Positions 1 through 8,485 of a stretch of DNA of 64,000 bases are shown here, one piece after another. The notes below the pieces were generated by a model. That model worked only from the letters and a program-made list of their open reading frames with translations. It had not been told where the DNA came from and ran no database searches. A program made the position numbers and the translations under genes. Position 1 is the first letter of the stretch. Each line of letters starts with the position of its first letter. The stretch covers positions 1 through 64,000 of the forward strand of contig JANXET010000004.1 of NCBI GenBank assembly GCA_025058315.1, given 5' to 3'. This DNA is from Candidatus Bathyarchaeota archaeon. GTDB lineage: Archaea > Thermoproteota > Bathyarchaeia > Bathyarchaeales > Bathycorpusculaceae.

Positions 1-510
1 AAAACCTTCGTCGTCAATGTTGCCCGAGATATGGGCTACAGGGTTGTGGTTATGGGTGATGAGGTTAGGGCTGAGGCTGAGAGAAGAAATATTGAGCCCA
101 CTCCTGAAAATATAGGGCGCCTCATGCTTGAGCTTAGGCAGATTGAAGGCGAGACGGCTATAGCTAAAAGATGCGTCAGGAAGATTTGTGATGAAACCAG
201 CTTCAAAGTTATTATTGATGGCATTAGAAGCCTCGCAGAGGTTGAAGAGTTTAAGAGTAAGTTTAAGCGTTTTGTTCTCTTGGCGGTGCATGCATCTCCT
301 GAAACACGTTTTCAGAGGCTTTATCATCGCTGCAGAAGTGACGACCCGAAGAGCTGGAGGGAGTTTCATGAAAGGGATATGAGGGAGCTCAGAGTTGGGC
401 TCGGCGGGGCAATAGCCATGGCCAAGTACATGTTCGTTAATGAAGGGCCTAAGGAGGAAGCTGAAAGGGAATTCAGGCTTTTGCTGGCGAGGATTGAAAA
501 GAATGAATAG
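1..510 (+). CDS. UPF0200 nucleotide-kinase-like P-loop protein, 5' truncated by window edge
   Basis: The frame is open from base 1, so the gene begins before the window; about 169 residues are visible and the family is usually near 185. The visible part has the UPF0200 signature: VVVMGDEVRAEA near the start, then a PT-ENIG segment, an LR-x-GE-x-AIAKR segment and a VIIDGIRSLAEV strand. The family resembles dephospho-CoA and adenylate kinases; its substrate is not established. The Walker A loop must lie upstream of the window and cannot be checked. The stop overlaps the next gene by 8 bases, which suggests translational coupling with the UPF0201 gene. Confidence 0.85.
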   Translation, partial: KTFVVNVARDMGYRVVVMGDEVRAEAERRNIEPTPENIGRLMLELRQIEGETAIAKRCVRKICDETSFKVIIDGIRSLAEVEEFKSKFKRFVLLAVHASPETRFQRLYHRCRSDDPKSWREFHERDMRELRVGLGGAIAMAKYMFVNEGPKEEAEREFRLLLARIEKNE

Positions 511-904
511 TGTGGAAGTCCGCGTAGAGGTTGAAGTTAACCCAACCGAATCCGTTGAGAAGGTCAAGAGGGCTGTGGAGAACATCTTCGGAAGCATACA
601 GATGGAGTTAAAGCCTCTTCCAAGAGGCGGTTTACTGGTGGCTGAGCTTAGGGGAATTGAATCTCTAACCAAGCTTTATAATCTTTTCAGGAGAGAACGG
701 ATCCGCGACGCCGCACGCGCTGTCCTATTTGAGAGCCTAAGCGATAACACCATATGCTTCTACCTGAATAAGCAAGTGGCCTTCGCAGGGCACGTTTCAT
801 TCTCGAAGGCTGTGGCGGAATCCCCGCTGGGGCCCATAAAGGTTCAGATAAAGTGTGAGGACCCCAGGAAGCTGATTGATTGGCTTGCGCCTAAAACCAC
901 ATGA
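503..904 (+). CDS. UPF0201 family RNA-binding protein (COG1325)
   Basis: This 133-residue protein starts at ATG 503, inside the last codons of the UPF0200 gene (ATGAATAG overlap). It opens with MNSVEVRVEVEVNPTESVEKV and ends with an IDWLAP segment, both typical of UPF0201, a small archaeal family sometimes annotated as an exosome-associated RNA-binding protein. Frequent UPF0200-UPF0201 adjacency supports the assignment. A longer frame reaching back to 440 would overlap the upstream gene extensively and adds nothing that looks like the family. The role in RNA metabolism is known only by family annotation. Confidence 0.85.
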   Translation: MNSVEVRVEVEVNPTESVEKVKRAVENIFGSIQMELKPLPRGGLLVAELRGIESLTKLYNLFRRERIRDAARAVLFESLSDNTICFYLNKQVAFAGHVSFSKAVAESPLGPIKVQIKCEDPRKLIDWLAPKTT

Positions 905-934
905 TAAGGGGGCTTATGGAGTTAATCTGAATGA

Positions 935-1405
935 AAGAGCCTTAAGCATGGGCCTGTTCTTCATGGTTATGCAGATACTTCGCAAGCCGGAGTTGATGCG
1001 CCCGTTCATGATGCCTTAGAAGGTTTTCCACATCTCAAAGGCTGCGAGAGGCATGGAATGCGCCTTGGGGGGATAATGCTTCCAGATGAGGCGGAAGATG
1101 CCCTTAAGAGCGGCGAGTATGTTGGCTGCCATCATATAGGTTCAAGAAGCAAGGTTGAGCGAAAGGGCGCGTGCATATAGGTTAGCGGTTGGGAGTTTAA
1201 TTCGCCTTGCAGAGTGATGGCTGAAAGCAAGTGTATTGTAGCGTTAAGTGATCATTCAGATTTTGATGGACTTATGGAGTACGTTAGGCTGTCAAGGCCT
1301 AAGCTTGTGATAACGGATAACTTTCGAGCAGGATATGCTGAAGCATTAGCGAAGGAGATTAGGCAGTGCTTTAACATTTCAGCCTTGGCGCTTCCTATAA
1401 GATGA
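935..1405 (+). pseudogene. Remnant of a COG1236-type beta-lactamase-fold exonuclease (C-terminal part)
   Basis: One frame runs from a TGA at 932-934 to a TGA at 1403-1405 and is interrupted by a single TAG at 1178-1180. After the TAG it reads VSGWEFNSP, then VALSDHSDFDGLMEYV and PKLVITDN, the C-terminal SDHSDF motif region of archaeal COG1236 metallo-beta-lactamase nucleases. The metal-binding N-terminal half (HxHxDH) is absent, because the UPF0201 gene abuts. The part before the TAG looks protein-like but I cannot align it. N-terminal loss plus an internal stop indicate a decaying gene. Its 3' end overlaps the tail of the convergent toprim gene (1379-1405). Confidence 0.6.
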
Positions 1406-1831
1406 GGCTTGATGCGGTGGCTTAGCTATCTTGCACCGGAGGGTTTCCATGTATGAAGCTAACCCTTCAATGTCCTTTACATCCCTATGTGCAAGCTCTA
1501 GAAGCCCGTTCCAGAAGTGCAGGTTCGGCCTTATCCCCGCCCTTTCAAGCTGCTCTTCCAAGCGTCTTGTAAGCTCTCTGCCCCTTCTGTCAAAGTCCAG
1601 AAGCAGAATAACCTCGGAGAACCCGTAGGCCTCAAGCGTAGAAACCACCTCGATAAGGGGTTTCCCATAGGCTTTAGCGGATATTATTTGGCCATTAACC
1701 CCCATGGCCTTTAGGGCTTCTATGTCCCGCCTTCCCTCAACAACTATGGGTACTCCTTTAGCGGATTCCTCAGCTAAGCACTCCATGAACATTCTGATTT
1801 TCTCCTCCTTCTCCTCTAAACTGTTGGACAT
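1379..1831 (-). CDS. UPF0292 toprim-domain protein
   Basis: This 150-residue protein carries a toprim fold: IVVEGRRDIEALKAMG near residues 29-44 supplies the conserved Glu, and LLLDFDRRGREL near 75-86 supplies the DxD-like acidic motif. Small stand-alone archaeal toprim proteins (UPF0292, related to DnaG primase and RNase M5) have this size. The acidic residues would bind Mg2+ for phosphodiester chemistry on nucleic acid; the substrate is unknown. The gene lies 7 bases downstream of tyrS on the same strand and is probably co-transcribed with it. Confidence 0.8.
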   Translation of the reverse strand: MSNSLEEKEEKIRMFMECLAEESAKGVPIVVEGRRDIEALKAMGVNGQIISAKAYGKPLIEVVSTLEAYGFSEVILLLDFDRRGRELTRRLEEQLERAGIRPNLHFWNGLLELAHRDVKDIEGLASYMETLRCKIAKPPHQASSYRKRQG

Positions 1832-1838
1832 GGCGCTT

Positions 1839-2921
1839 TCACCTTGTAACTTCAGCCTCTCTCACGGTTCTCAAGCATTCAGCAGCCTCTTTATCCTTTT
1901 CGAAGTAATCCCTTATAGGCTGGAGGATTTTATCAAGCTCCATTGCCACAGCATCCTTAAGGTCAAGCGGGTGAATTTGTCCGCTTCTGTAGGCTTTCTC
2001 AAGCTCCATGTAGCTTTCGAAGGTTACAGGCCCACCGTACTTTGATGGACGCTCCACCGTGAAGCAGCTGCACTCGTGGAATATGATGTGTTGAGCTATC
2101 TCAAGCACAGGGTTCATCTCTGTTTGCTTTTCTGGACACCAGGCTCTCCTAAGCTTGGCTCTTATCTGCTCCCCAGTGTCGTGGATGAATATTGCTGTCC
2201 AAGGCTTGGATTTGCTCATTTTGCTGGCTATAACCTGCTCCAGCTTATCCTTAGTCTCAAGCTTCGCCGGCTCCGCTAGACCCATCAGCAGGTGATGGTG
2301 AAGGGCAACAGGCTTTTTCCATCCCATTTTTGGGAAAATTTCCCTTGCAAGCACGTGGGCTTTTCGCTGATCCATGCCGCCGTGAGGTATATCTGCGCCT
2401 ATGAACTTCACATCTACAGCCTGCATAGGAGGATAGAAGTACTGGGATAGATCCAGCTTTTCACTTTGGTTTCTTCCCATTATTGTTAGGCAGCGTAGTG
2501 TTCGACTAAGGGTCATATGCTTGGAGAACCTCAGCAGATCGCGCCAATACTCATCATTATGATGGTACAGCTCTGAGCCCACAACGATTTTCGCTCCTGG
2601 ACAGAAGAAGCGAAAAGCCTTCTCATAGTACTTTGCGGCTGCAAGTATCTTGTCCCAGTGGCCGCCGAACTTATTGTTTATGAAGCTGTGCCAATCCGCC
2701 AGGTAGACTTGGCATCTGACTCCAGCTTTAAGCAGGTCATTTATCTTGAAGCCTGAAATTAGAAGGTTTCCCAGATGCAGCAGCCCCGATATCTCGAAGC
2801 CTATATAGTGGCCGGGGCGATCGTTGGTTTCCAGAAGCTCCCGTAACTCGCTTTCTACAAGAATCTCCTCGGTAGGCGGCTTCTTAATTAGTTCAAGCTT
2901 CGTTTCTATATCCAAATCCAT
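1839..2921 (-). CDS. tyrS: Tyrosine--tRNA ligase
   Basis: The 360-residue protein has the class I synthetase motifs: a HIGH-type GLLHLGN at 46-52 and KMSKS at 234-238. The ADIPHGGMDQRK segment near 176-187 is the tyrosine/ATP site of archaeal-eukaryotic TyrRS. The length matches archaeal TyrRS and there is no bacterial S4 domain. It charges tRNA-Tyr with tyrosine in the cytoplasm. The ATG at 2921 is preceded by a clear minus-strand TATA element near 2970-2981. It is the most downstream synthetase of a run that also contains pheT, pheS and trpS. Confidence 0.96.
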   Translation of the reverse strand: MDLDIETKLELIKKPPTEEILVESELRELLETNDRPGHYIGFEISGLLHLGNLLISGFKINDLLKAGVRCQVYLADWHSFINNKFGGHWDKILAAAKYYEKAFRFFCPGAKIVVGSELYHHNDEYWRDLLRFSKHMTLSRTLRCLTIMGRNQSEKLDLSQYFYPPMQAVDVKFIGADIPHGGMDQRKAHVLAREIFPKMGWKKPVALHHHLLMGLAEPAKLETKDKLEQVIASKMSKSKPWTAIFIHDTGEQIRAKLRRAWCPEKQTEMNPVLEIAQHIIFHECSCFTVERPSKYGGPVTFESYMELEKAYRSGQIHPLDLKDAVAMELDKILQPIRDYFEKDKEAAECLRTVREAEVTR

Positions 2922-2969
2922 CAGCCAGCATGTACTGCGCCCTTTGGCTTCTGGAATATGAGTAAGGTG

Positions 2970-2981
2970 AACTTAAAAGTT
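2970..2981 (-). promoter_or_regulatory. TATA box for tyrS
   Basis: On the minus strand the element reads AACTTTTAAGTT and lies about 50 bases before the tyrS ATG. That predicts transcription start near 2948 and a short leader. The element is nearly palindromic and could also fire on the plus strand toward the structured RNA region. Direction is inferred from the downstream gene. Confidence 0.5.
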
Positions 2982-2986
2982 GTTTC

Positions 2987-3240
2987 GCGGGCGCCATTGT
3001 CTCCCACGTAACCTATCACTTAACTTCATCGCGGAGCCATGCGCTCCCCTAGGTTAAGCTCTCTCCGGCGTGGGACATTAGCGCCCGCGCCCGCCGTGTC
3101 CCATGCTTGGGTAAACCCTTCCTCACCGCGGCAAGCCTGCGCTTACCACTCTGTTGGGTCCGTCAGCATGGATTTGCCGGCGGGATTAGATGGCTCAGAA
3201 GCGGGTCATTGCCGGATAGTCTATCTAGATGCGGCAAATT
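2987..3240 (-). ncRNA. Candidate structured noncoding RNA between pheT and tyrS
   Basis: This GC-rich gap has no credible protein. Two long imperfect hairpins stand side by side: arms 2987-3008 with 3069-3088 (8 bp base, internal loop, 6-7 bp), and arms 3090-3107 with 3165-3184 (7 bp base, internal loop, 7-8 bp). A smaller hairpin, 3130-3135 with 3142-3147, sits inside the second. In each of the three, a mismatch that would be C-A on the plus strand becomes a G-U wobble on the minus strand, so the RNA probably runs on the minus strand. An ACA lies 3 bases past the base of the last hairpin and a UGA/GA pair near its tip could form a K-turn, so an H/ACA-type guide is possible. I do not see SRP helix 8 or RNase P signatures. 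The 5' end near 3240 is a guess. Confidence 0.5.
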
Positions 3241-3253
3241 AAACATTGCTGTT

Positions 3254-4924
3254 CTATTGGGATTTTATCCTTATCAGCGGCTCCAGATCTATTTCGAAAG
3301 CTGCTGCAGGGTTCTCTATTTGGAAATTATTTAGAACCTGCGGGTTTATCTCGCCGATTATGCCTATTGGCCTATTTCTGTAGGCTATGGTGGAGGTTCT
3401 GCCGCTTAAGAAGCTTGGATGCTTCGCCTCCCTAACATGCCAGCCCTCAACGCTTAGATTAGCCAGGAGGGCTTCACAGTAAGCTTTTACCTCCGTATAG
3501 TTTGCTGTGGAGTGGCAGGTAACTGCCGCCACATGCAGCCGCCTTTCCACCATGGTTTCTAATCGCCTATTTATTCTGGCTACGTCTGAAACCTCGAATA
3601 TGCGTTGCGGGTAGCTTTCATGTTTGTTCTCAGCCAGGTTCCTCATCAAACATGGAAGCAGCGTCTGCCTAACTATTGTGTACTCCAGCGATACTGGGTT
3701 GGCGATCCTCACAGGGTTTTTAGGTTTAACCAGCATGTAATCATAGTGGATGCGTTCGTTTGTGAGGGTGAAGTTCATCACTTCCATAAAGCCAAGACCA
3801 ATCATTAGTTGGCGCACCTTATCCGCGAACGCGTACACCGGATGCTTTTCGCCGACTGTTACAGCCTTAGGCATTGTGGGTTCAAGCCTATAGTAGCCAT
3901 AGCCTATGGCCACTTCCTCTACAAGGTCTATCTCATGGAGTATGTCGATGCGGTACGGCGGGATTGAAGCTTCCAGCAGGCCATTGCCTATTTTCTCTGC
4001 GCCCAGCCTGCATTTCATCAAGCATCTAGCGGCCTCATCATCATTAAGCCTTAAACCTAGAAGCCTATTGGCGTACTTAACCCGGAGCCTCATTCTCTCA
4101 GGTTCAAGGCTTGGGGAGGTCACCGTTCGATCAGGGTACTTTACAATGACCTTTTCCAGGGTTCCACCCATATCCGCCAGTGCGGTGGCCAAAACCTTAA
4201 GGCTTTTCTCGACAGCATCATAGCTTGGACCTGTGATGTCCAGAAACAGGTTTCTAGTGTCAGCTGTGACTCTGGTGAGTTCCCCGTTTATTATCGGCGG
4301 CATTGAAAGCACTTGGCCGTCCCTGTCTACAAGTAACGGGTATCTGGGCGCCCAGTCCACAAGATGCCTGTAGGCTACGCCTTTCTCGTGCTTCTCAAGG
4401 ATTTCCTTAGGCGTCATTTCCTCAGTCTTGCCGAGCGGCACGAACTTCACGCTTTCCGGCTTGACTGCCGTGTAGGTGAAGGGCGGGTTTATAACGTCCA
4501 GGTTGTGAATGCCTATGGAAGCCTTTTTCCGGTCTCTACCTATGCCCCAGTGAAGGTCCTCCTGCATCTCCATAAGCTCCGCGACAGCCTCATCGTCAAG
4601 CCTTATGTCTCGCACAATAGCTGCAAGCATGAATGGCCTAACATCAGCCACGGCCTTATCAATCGTCAACGTGGCTTTAGGCTCCTTAGCCTCATATTTT
4701 GGAAGCCCAACTTCCCATTCTGTGAAGCCCTTGTAGGCTCGGGCTACTCCAGCGTAGCTGCACAGGTCTATTCGGTTGGGGTTAAACTCCACCTTGAGGT
4801 AGTCTTCGCCGCGTTCCTCAATGTCGAATCCTATCCATGGCAGGGTCTTAGCCATATCCTCAACGGTTACGTCTCTGCCTAGAAACTTTGAGAAGCGCTC
4901 TCTATACAGTGTTATCACTGGCAT
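3254..4924 (-). CDS. pheT: Phenylalanine--tRNA ligase beta subunit
   Basis: The 556-residue protein matches the shorter archaeal/eukaryotic PheRS beta chain. The start [16 protein letters not shown], the segment [18 protein letters not shown] near 45-62 (B1-type domain) and the late [17 protein letters not shown] and [11 protein letters not shown] regions (B5 and catalytic-like core) are family hallmarks. With PheS it forms the alpha2-beta2 enzyme that charges tRNA-Phe; the beta chain contributes tRNA recognition and editing. The start overlaps the end of pheS by 10 bases, so the two are translated as a coupled pair. Confidence 0.96.
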   Translation of the reverse strand: MPVITLYRERFSKFLGRDVTVEDMAKTLPWIGFDIEERGEDYLKVEFNPNRIDLCSYAGVARAYKGFTEWEVGLPKYEAKEPKATLTIDKAVADVRPFMLAAIVRDIRLDDEAVAELMEMQEDLHWGIGRDRKKASIGIHNLDVINPPFTYTAVKPESVKFVPLGKTEEMTPKEILEKHEKGVAYRHLVDWAPRYPLLVDRDGQVLSMPPIINGELTRVTADTRNLFLDITGPSYDAVEKSLKVLATALADMGGTLEKVIVKYPDRTVTSPSLEPERMRLRVKYANRLLGLRLNDDEAARCLMKCRLGAEKIGNGLLEASIPPYRIDILHEIDLVEEVAIGYGYYRLEPTMPKAVTVGEKHPVYAFADKVRQLMIGLGFMEVMNFTLTNERIHYDYMLVKPKNPVRIANPVSLEYTIVRQTLLPCLMRNLAENKHESYPQRIFEVSDVARINRRLETMVERRLHVAAVTCHSTANYTEVKAYCEALLANLSVEGWHVREAKHPSFLSGRTSTIAYRNRPIGIIGEINPQVLNNFQIENPAAAFEIDLEPLIRIKSQ

Positions 4925-6426
4925 AGCGGGGTCCTCCTAAGCCAGCCTAGGTTGTTGGCGTAAAGCAGCCTGATATCATTTAACCCCAGCTCGATCATGG
5001 CGAGACGCTCAAGTCCACCGCCCCATGCAAGCACTGGACACTTTATGCCCATCGGAGCCAGAACCTCCGGCCTAAACATGCCCATACCGCACAGCTCAAT
5101 CCATCGGTTAAGCTTAGGATGGAACACCATTGCCTGAGCTGAAGGTTCAGTGTAGGGGAAGTAGGAGGGCCAGAACTCTATCTTCTCAAGTCCAAACTTT
5201 TTGTAGAAGGTTTTCAGCGTGCCCATTAAATCCCGCAGGGTTACCTTCTTGTCAACAACTATGCCCTCTATCTGATGGAATTCGGCGATGTTTTTGTATG
5301 TAACCTGCTCGTTCCTGTAGACGCGATCCACTGAGAACACCTTTATCGGTGGGCGCTTATGCGTAGCCAGGTACTTTATTGTCTCAGCGGTTGTGTGGGT
5401 TCTAAGCACAAGCTTCATAGCTTCTTCGCTGCTCCACCTGTATCCCCAGCCCTTAGATCCTGTTATCCACCCGTTCTCATGAACCATTGCTACGCCATCA
5501 ACTATCTTCCTTCCAGGAAGCCTTCCAATTCTTGGATTAGCCATATAAAAGGTGTCAGCCATCTCACGGGCAGGATGATCCTGAGGCTGGAACAGCGCGT
5601 CGAAGTTCCAGAATGCCGTTTCCACTATGGGGCCGCGTATTTCGGTGAAGCCCATTTCAAGGAATATCTCCCTGGCGCGCTTTATTATCTGCTGAAGCGG
5701 ATGCTCCTTGCCCGGATAAACCACGGGGGCAGAGGCCTTTACATCAAACCTTGTAAGTTTGACGCTTCGCCACTTTCCAGAAATAATCAGCTCCGGCGTC
5801 AGCTGGGTGACTTCCTCAACGATTTTAATGCCCTTATTAACCAGGTTCCATCCTTTGGCGGTGAGCTCCAGCTCGCGGTGAACCGTTTCCTCAACCTCAA
5901 CAAGCTTACGCTTCTTAATAACTTCAAGCGCTCTTTTCAGTTCAGGGCTTAACTCATCAACAACAACTTTGCCCTTCTCGTTGATTAGCTCTAGAAGCTC
6001 CTCATCTACGCCCTTCGGCGGTTCACAATTTAATGTTAATATGCACCTTTTACCCTTTATCTCAGCCCATCCCTTACTCTTAAGCCAGCCGAGGGCTATG
6101 GGTACAATTTCAGGATCCATTTTAGCCTCTTCAGCTAATCGTCCAATATCGGCCTCGCCGCCGAGCTTAAGCAGACACCGTACTATGCGGCGCTCCGGAA
6201 GTCCCATTTCAGCATAACCTTTACCCTCGCTGTTAAGGGATGCTGCAAGATGCTTCCTCTCATGGATCATAACGATTTCTTCAGAGGAAAGCACCAGCGC
6301 AGAACGCATCACCGCCGAATGGGCTAAGCCGCTTTTCCGTGCAATATCCTCAACTGAAGCCCTGCCGCCCAGCTCCTTAAGGGCTACCAGCGTTTTTCGA
6401 TCATTTATTCGCAGTTCACCCAACAT
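4915..6426 (-). CDS. pheS: Phenylalanine--tRNA ligase alpha subunit
   Basis: This 503-residue class II synthetase subunit starts with winged-helix tRNA-binding repeats (roughly residues 1-200), as in archaeal and eukaryotic PheRS. The catalytic core follows: HPLQQIIKRAREIFLEMGF (motif 1 region, about 243-261), an HTTAETIKYLA segment, FSVDRVYRNE with FHQIEG (motif 2), and GGGLERLAM at 469-477 (motif 3). It makes Phe-tRNA together with PheT, whose gene overlaps its 3' end. It is the first gene of the pheS-pheT pair; trpS lies about 170 bases upstream on the same strand. Confidence 0.97.
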   Translation of the reverse strand: MLGELRINDRKTLVALKELGGRASVEDIARKSGLAHSAVMRSALVLSSEEIVMIHERKHLAASLNSEGKGYAEMGLPERRIVRCLLKLGGEADIGRLAEEAKMDPEIVPIALGWLKSKGWAEIKGKRCILTLNCEPPKGVDEELLELINEKGKVVVDELSPELKRALEVIKKRKLVEVEETVHRELELTAKGWNLVNKGIKIVEEVTQLTPELIISGKWRSVKLTRFDVKASAPVVYPGKEHPLQQIIKRAREIFLEMGFTEIRGPIVETAFWNFDALFQPQDHPAREMADTFYMANPRIGRLPGRKIVDGVAMVHENGWITGSKGWGYRWSSEEAMKLVLRTHTTAETIKYLATHKRPPIKVFSVDRVYRNEQVTYKNIAEFHQIEGIVVDKKVTLRDLMGTLKTFYKKFGLEKIEFWPSYFPYTEPSAQAMVFHPKLNRWIELCGMGMFRPEVLAPMGIKCPVLAWGGGLERLAMIELGLNDIRLLYANNLGWLRRTPLCQ

Positions 6427-6596
6427 CTGCAGCCTCCAACATCCTCCGCCATAAAGGACACGCGCATGTTAAATGACTACATAAAACCCTTGAAGTTTTT
6501 AAAGCATATCCTCTGGGCAGGAGAAAACGGCGGTTAATCATGTAAATTGGCTGGTCATTCCCTCACCGCACTGAAAGAATCCGCGGCGGGAGATAT

Positions 6597-7745
6597 TTAT
6601 GGCTTATTGAGTATTATCTCCCTTGCCTTGTCGAGTAATTTATTTTTTCTACGCTTATGCTCCTCCACAAACTTTAGAACCAGGTCTATGGTCTGCTTCT
6701 TATGCTCCCCGCAGAGAAGCTTGCCAGTTTTACATTCGCAGTAAATGCGTTTTATATCCTCATCGTCCTCGACAAAGTGGAACAGGCAGATCTCGTAGAC
6801 AGGGCATATCTCTGGAACGCCGCCTAGCTCCCTCTGCTCTTTTATAGTGGGTCTGCCTCCTGTGAAGGCGTTGGAGATTCTCTGAGTTATGGTTTCAGGG
6901 CTGTCATCCAGCGTGAAGTAGTTCATGAGGCGTTTGCTCATTTTCGGCGAGCCATCCAAACCCTTCATGAGCTTATGGTACGTGGATGATGGCGGGATAA
7001 ATCCGAATTTGTTATGGAATACCTGGGCAAGATCTCTCGTTAAGCGGATGTGAGGATCCTGGTCAATGCCTACGGGGATAACTGTGGGTTTCGGCCCTCC
7101 GAAATCCTCAAGCTGAGGTAGAAGGATGTCCCCTGCCTGTATTAGGGCTGCAAGATAAAGCCCTATGCTGCGCTCTCCGTAAATCGCCTTCATGGTGGCG
7201 AGGGTTACAGCCCGCCCGAAGATTATGGCCAAGTCCTTCACCCGGTTCTCCTTTGACTGGCGGTATATATATCCCCTGTCCGGGTCGAAGCCTAACGCAA
7301 GCAGATCTGCCACATTATTTATGGCTATTTTCTCGCTTTTCTCGAAGGGGATCTTGTTATCCTCATAGGCTTCTATGTCGGCTATGCAGTAGAAGGCCTG
7401 AGCGCCCTGCTTTTGGAAGTATATGATCTCTTTGGCGGTCATCAACGTGCCAAGGTGAAATTCGCCTGTAGGCTTTATGCCGCTGAGAACGGCGAACTTC
7501 TCATTCCGGGTCATAGCCTCCAAGATCACTTTAAAATCCCTGTGCCCGAAGACTATTCCACGCCGCATGTACAGCGAAGGGTTCGGGAGACTTGGAAGCA
7601 GAGGCTGGAAGGGTTCGATTCCGAACTCCCTATATAGCCGCTCATAATCAGCTACATAACTTGTTCCGAATGGGTCAATAACTGTTTTCTCGTGTCCATC
7701 AGGATGCAACTTCACATTTGCCCTCCGCTGAATTTGATGCAACAT
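6597..7745 (-). CDS. trpS: Tryptophan--tRNA ligase
   Basis: The 382-residue class I synthetase has a HIGH-type motif in GEFHLGT at 94-100 and KMSKR at 268-272. The long N-terminal extension with IDPFGTSYVADYERLYREFG is characteristic of archaeal-eukaryotic TrpRS. It charges tRNA-Trp, whose intron-containing gene lies at 21790 in this window. The first ATG is used here; a GTG ten codons in also fits, because the family-like region begins only around residue 20. Its position beside the Phe and Tyr synthetases completes a cluster for all three aromatic amino acids. Confidence 0.95.
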   Translation of the reverse strand: MLHQIQRRANVKLHPDGHEKTVIDPFGTSYVADYERLYREFGIEPFQPLLPSLPNPSLYMRRGIVFGHRDFKVILEAMTRNEKFAVLSGIKPTGEFHLGTLMTAKEIIYFQKQGAQAFYCIADIEAYEDNKIPFEKSEKIAINNVADLLALGFDPDRGYIYRQSKENRVKDLAIIFGRAVTLATMKAIYGERSIGLYLAALIQAGDILLPQLEDFGGPKPTVIPVGIDQDPHIRLTRDLAQVFHNKFGFIPPSSTYHKLMKGLDGSPKMSKRLMNYFTLDDSPETITQRISNAFTGGRPTIKEQRELGGVPEICPVYEICLFHFVEDDEDIKRIYCECKTGKLLCGEHKKQTIDLVLKFVEEHKRRKNKLLDKAREIILNKP

Positions 7746-7870
7746 ATACGTGATAAGAAACCTTTTAAGTCCATCGGCTTGAAAGCTGAATTATACTTGG
7801 AGCCTAATGCCAGTCCAGCTTTCAACCCCAGCATAATTTTGAACATGTCGTGCTTAAGCCTTTTGGGGGA

Positions 7871-7880
7871 AGTATTTAAT
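7871..7880 (+). promoter_or_regulatory. TATA box for the flavin reductase-like gene
   Basis: AGTATTTAAT lies about 40 bases before ATG 7915 and predicts transcription start near 7901. That position argues against a coding start much upstream of 7900 and would make a TTG at 7900 leaderless. Confidence 0.4.
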
Positions 7881-7914
7881 AGGAGCCCCGCCTAATAACT
7901 TGAGAACCATCCGG

Positions 7915-8484
7915 ATGGAGGAGAAGGAGTTGAGTGAAAAGGAAACTGTGAGCTTATCAGTAGCTTATAGGCTACTGCACCCCATGCATGTAGCGTTAAT
8001 TTCATGTGTTGGAAAAGATGGGAAACCCAACATAATAACCCTCGCCTGGGTTATGCCTACATCTATTAGGCCGCCCATGGTCGCCATAAGCGTTGGACCA
8101 GCCAGACACTCTCATGCGCTCATCGAGGAAACAGGCGAGTTTACAGTTAACATTCCAACATTTGATATACTTAAGGAGACGTTTTACTGTGGAAGCATCA
8201 GCGGGAGAAACAGAAACAAATTTGAGGAAGCCTGTCTGACGCCGCTTCCGTCGAGGAAAGTTAAGCCTCCGGCGATAAAGGAGTGCATAGCACATTTAGA
8301 ATGTAAACTCCACAGTAAGCTTCCCACAGGCGACCACACCATATTCGTCGGGGAGGTTGTTGAGGCATACGCGGATAAGGGAATCTTCGACGGCGAAGTA
8401 TACAACATTGAAAAGGCTAAAATGATATATCATGTTGGCGGGGCCTATTTTGCAACGCTTCACCCGAAGGTTGTAACGCCGTAG
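7915..8484 (+). CDS. Flavin reductase-like FMN-binding protein
   Basis: The roughly 190-residue protein has the split-barrel flavin reductase pattern: an ALISCVGKDGKPNIITLAWV strand pair (about 30-50 from the start), then PPMVAISVGPARHSHALI, and an FTVNIP strand. Family members bind FMN and carry out NAD(P)H-dependent flavin reduction or act as redox flavoproteins; the partner is unknown. Three starts are possible: TTG 7900, ATG 7915 and TTG 7930. The last follows the purine-rich GGAGGAGAAGGAG at a good distance, so the true protein may be five residues shorter. It stands alone, convergent with the UPF0173 gene. Confidence 0.85.
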   Translation: MEEKELSEKETVSLSVAYRLLHPMHVALISCVGKDGKPNIITLAWVMPTSIRPPMVAISVGPARHSHALIEETGEFTVNIPTFDILKETFYCGSISGRNRNKFEEACLTPLPSRKVKPPAIKECIAHLECKLHSKLPTGDHTIFVGEVVEAYADKGIFDGEVYNIEKAKMIYHVGGAYFATLHPKVVTP

Positions 8485-8485
8485 C

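Noticed and set aside
1178-1180. TAG read as pyrrolysine in the COG1236 remnant
   Set aside because: The protein has lost its catalytic N-terminal half and nuclease families of this kind are not known to use pyrrolysine.
2987-3240. Identification of the structured RNA as SRP RNA or RNase P RNA
   Set aside because: I could not find the SRP helix 8 GGAAGG/AGCAG signature, nor the RNase P P4-forming conserved regions, on either strand.
3039-3334. Open frames across the structured RNA region on the plus strand
   Set aside because: Composition is low-complexity Arg/Pro/Ser text forced by GC-rich hairpin sequence; no family resemblance or ribosome-binding site, and the hairpin signal explains the sequence better.
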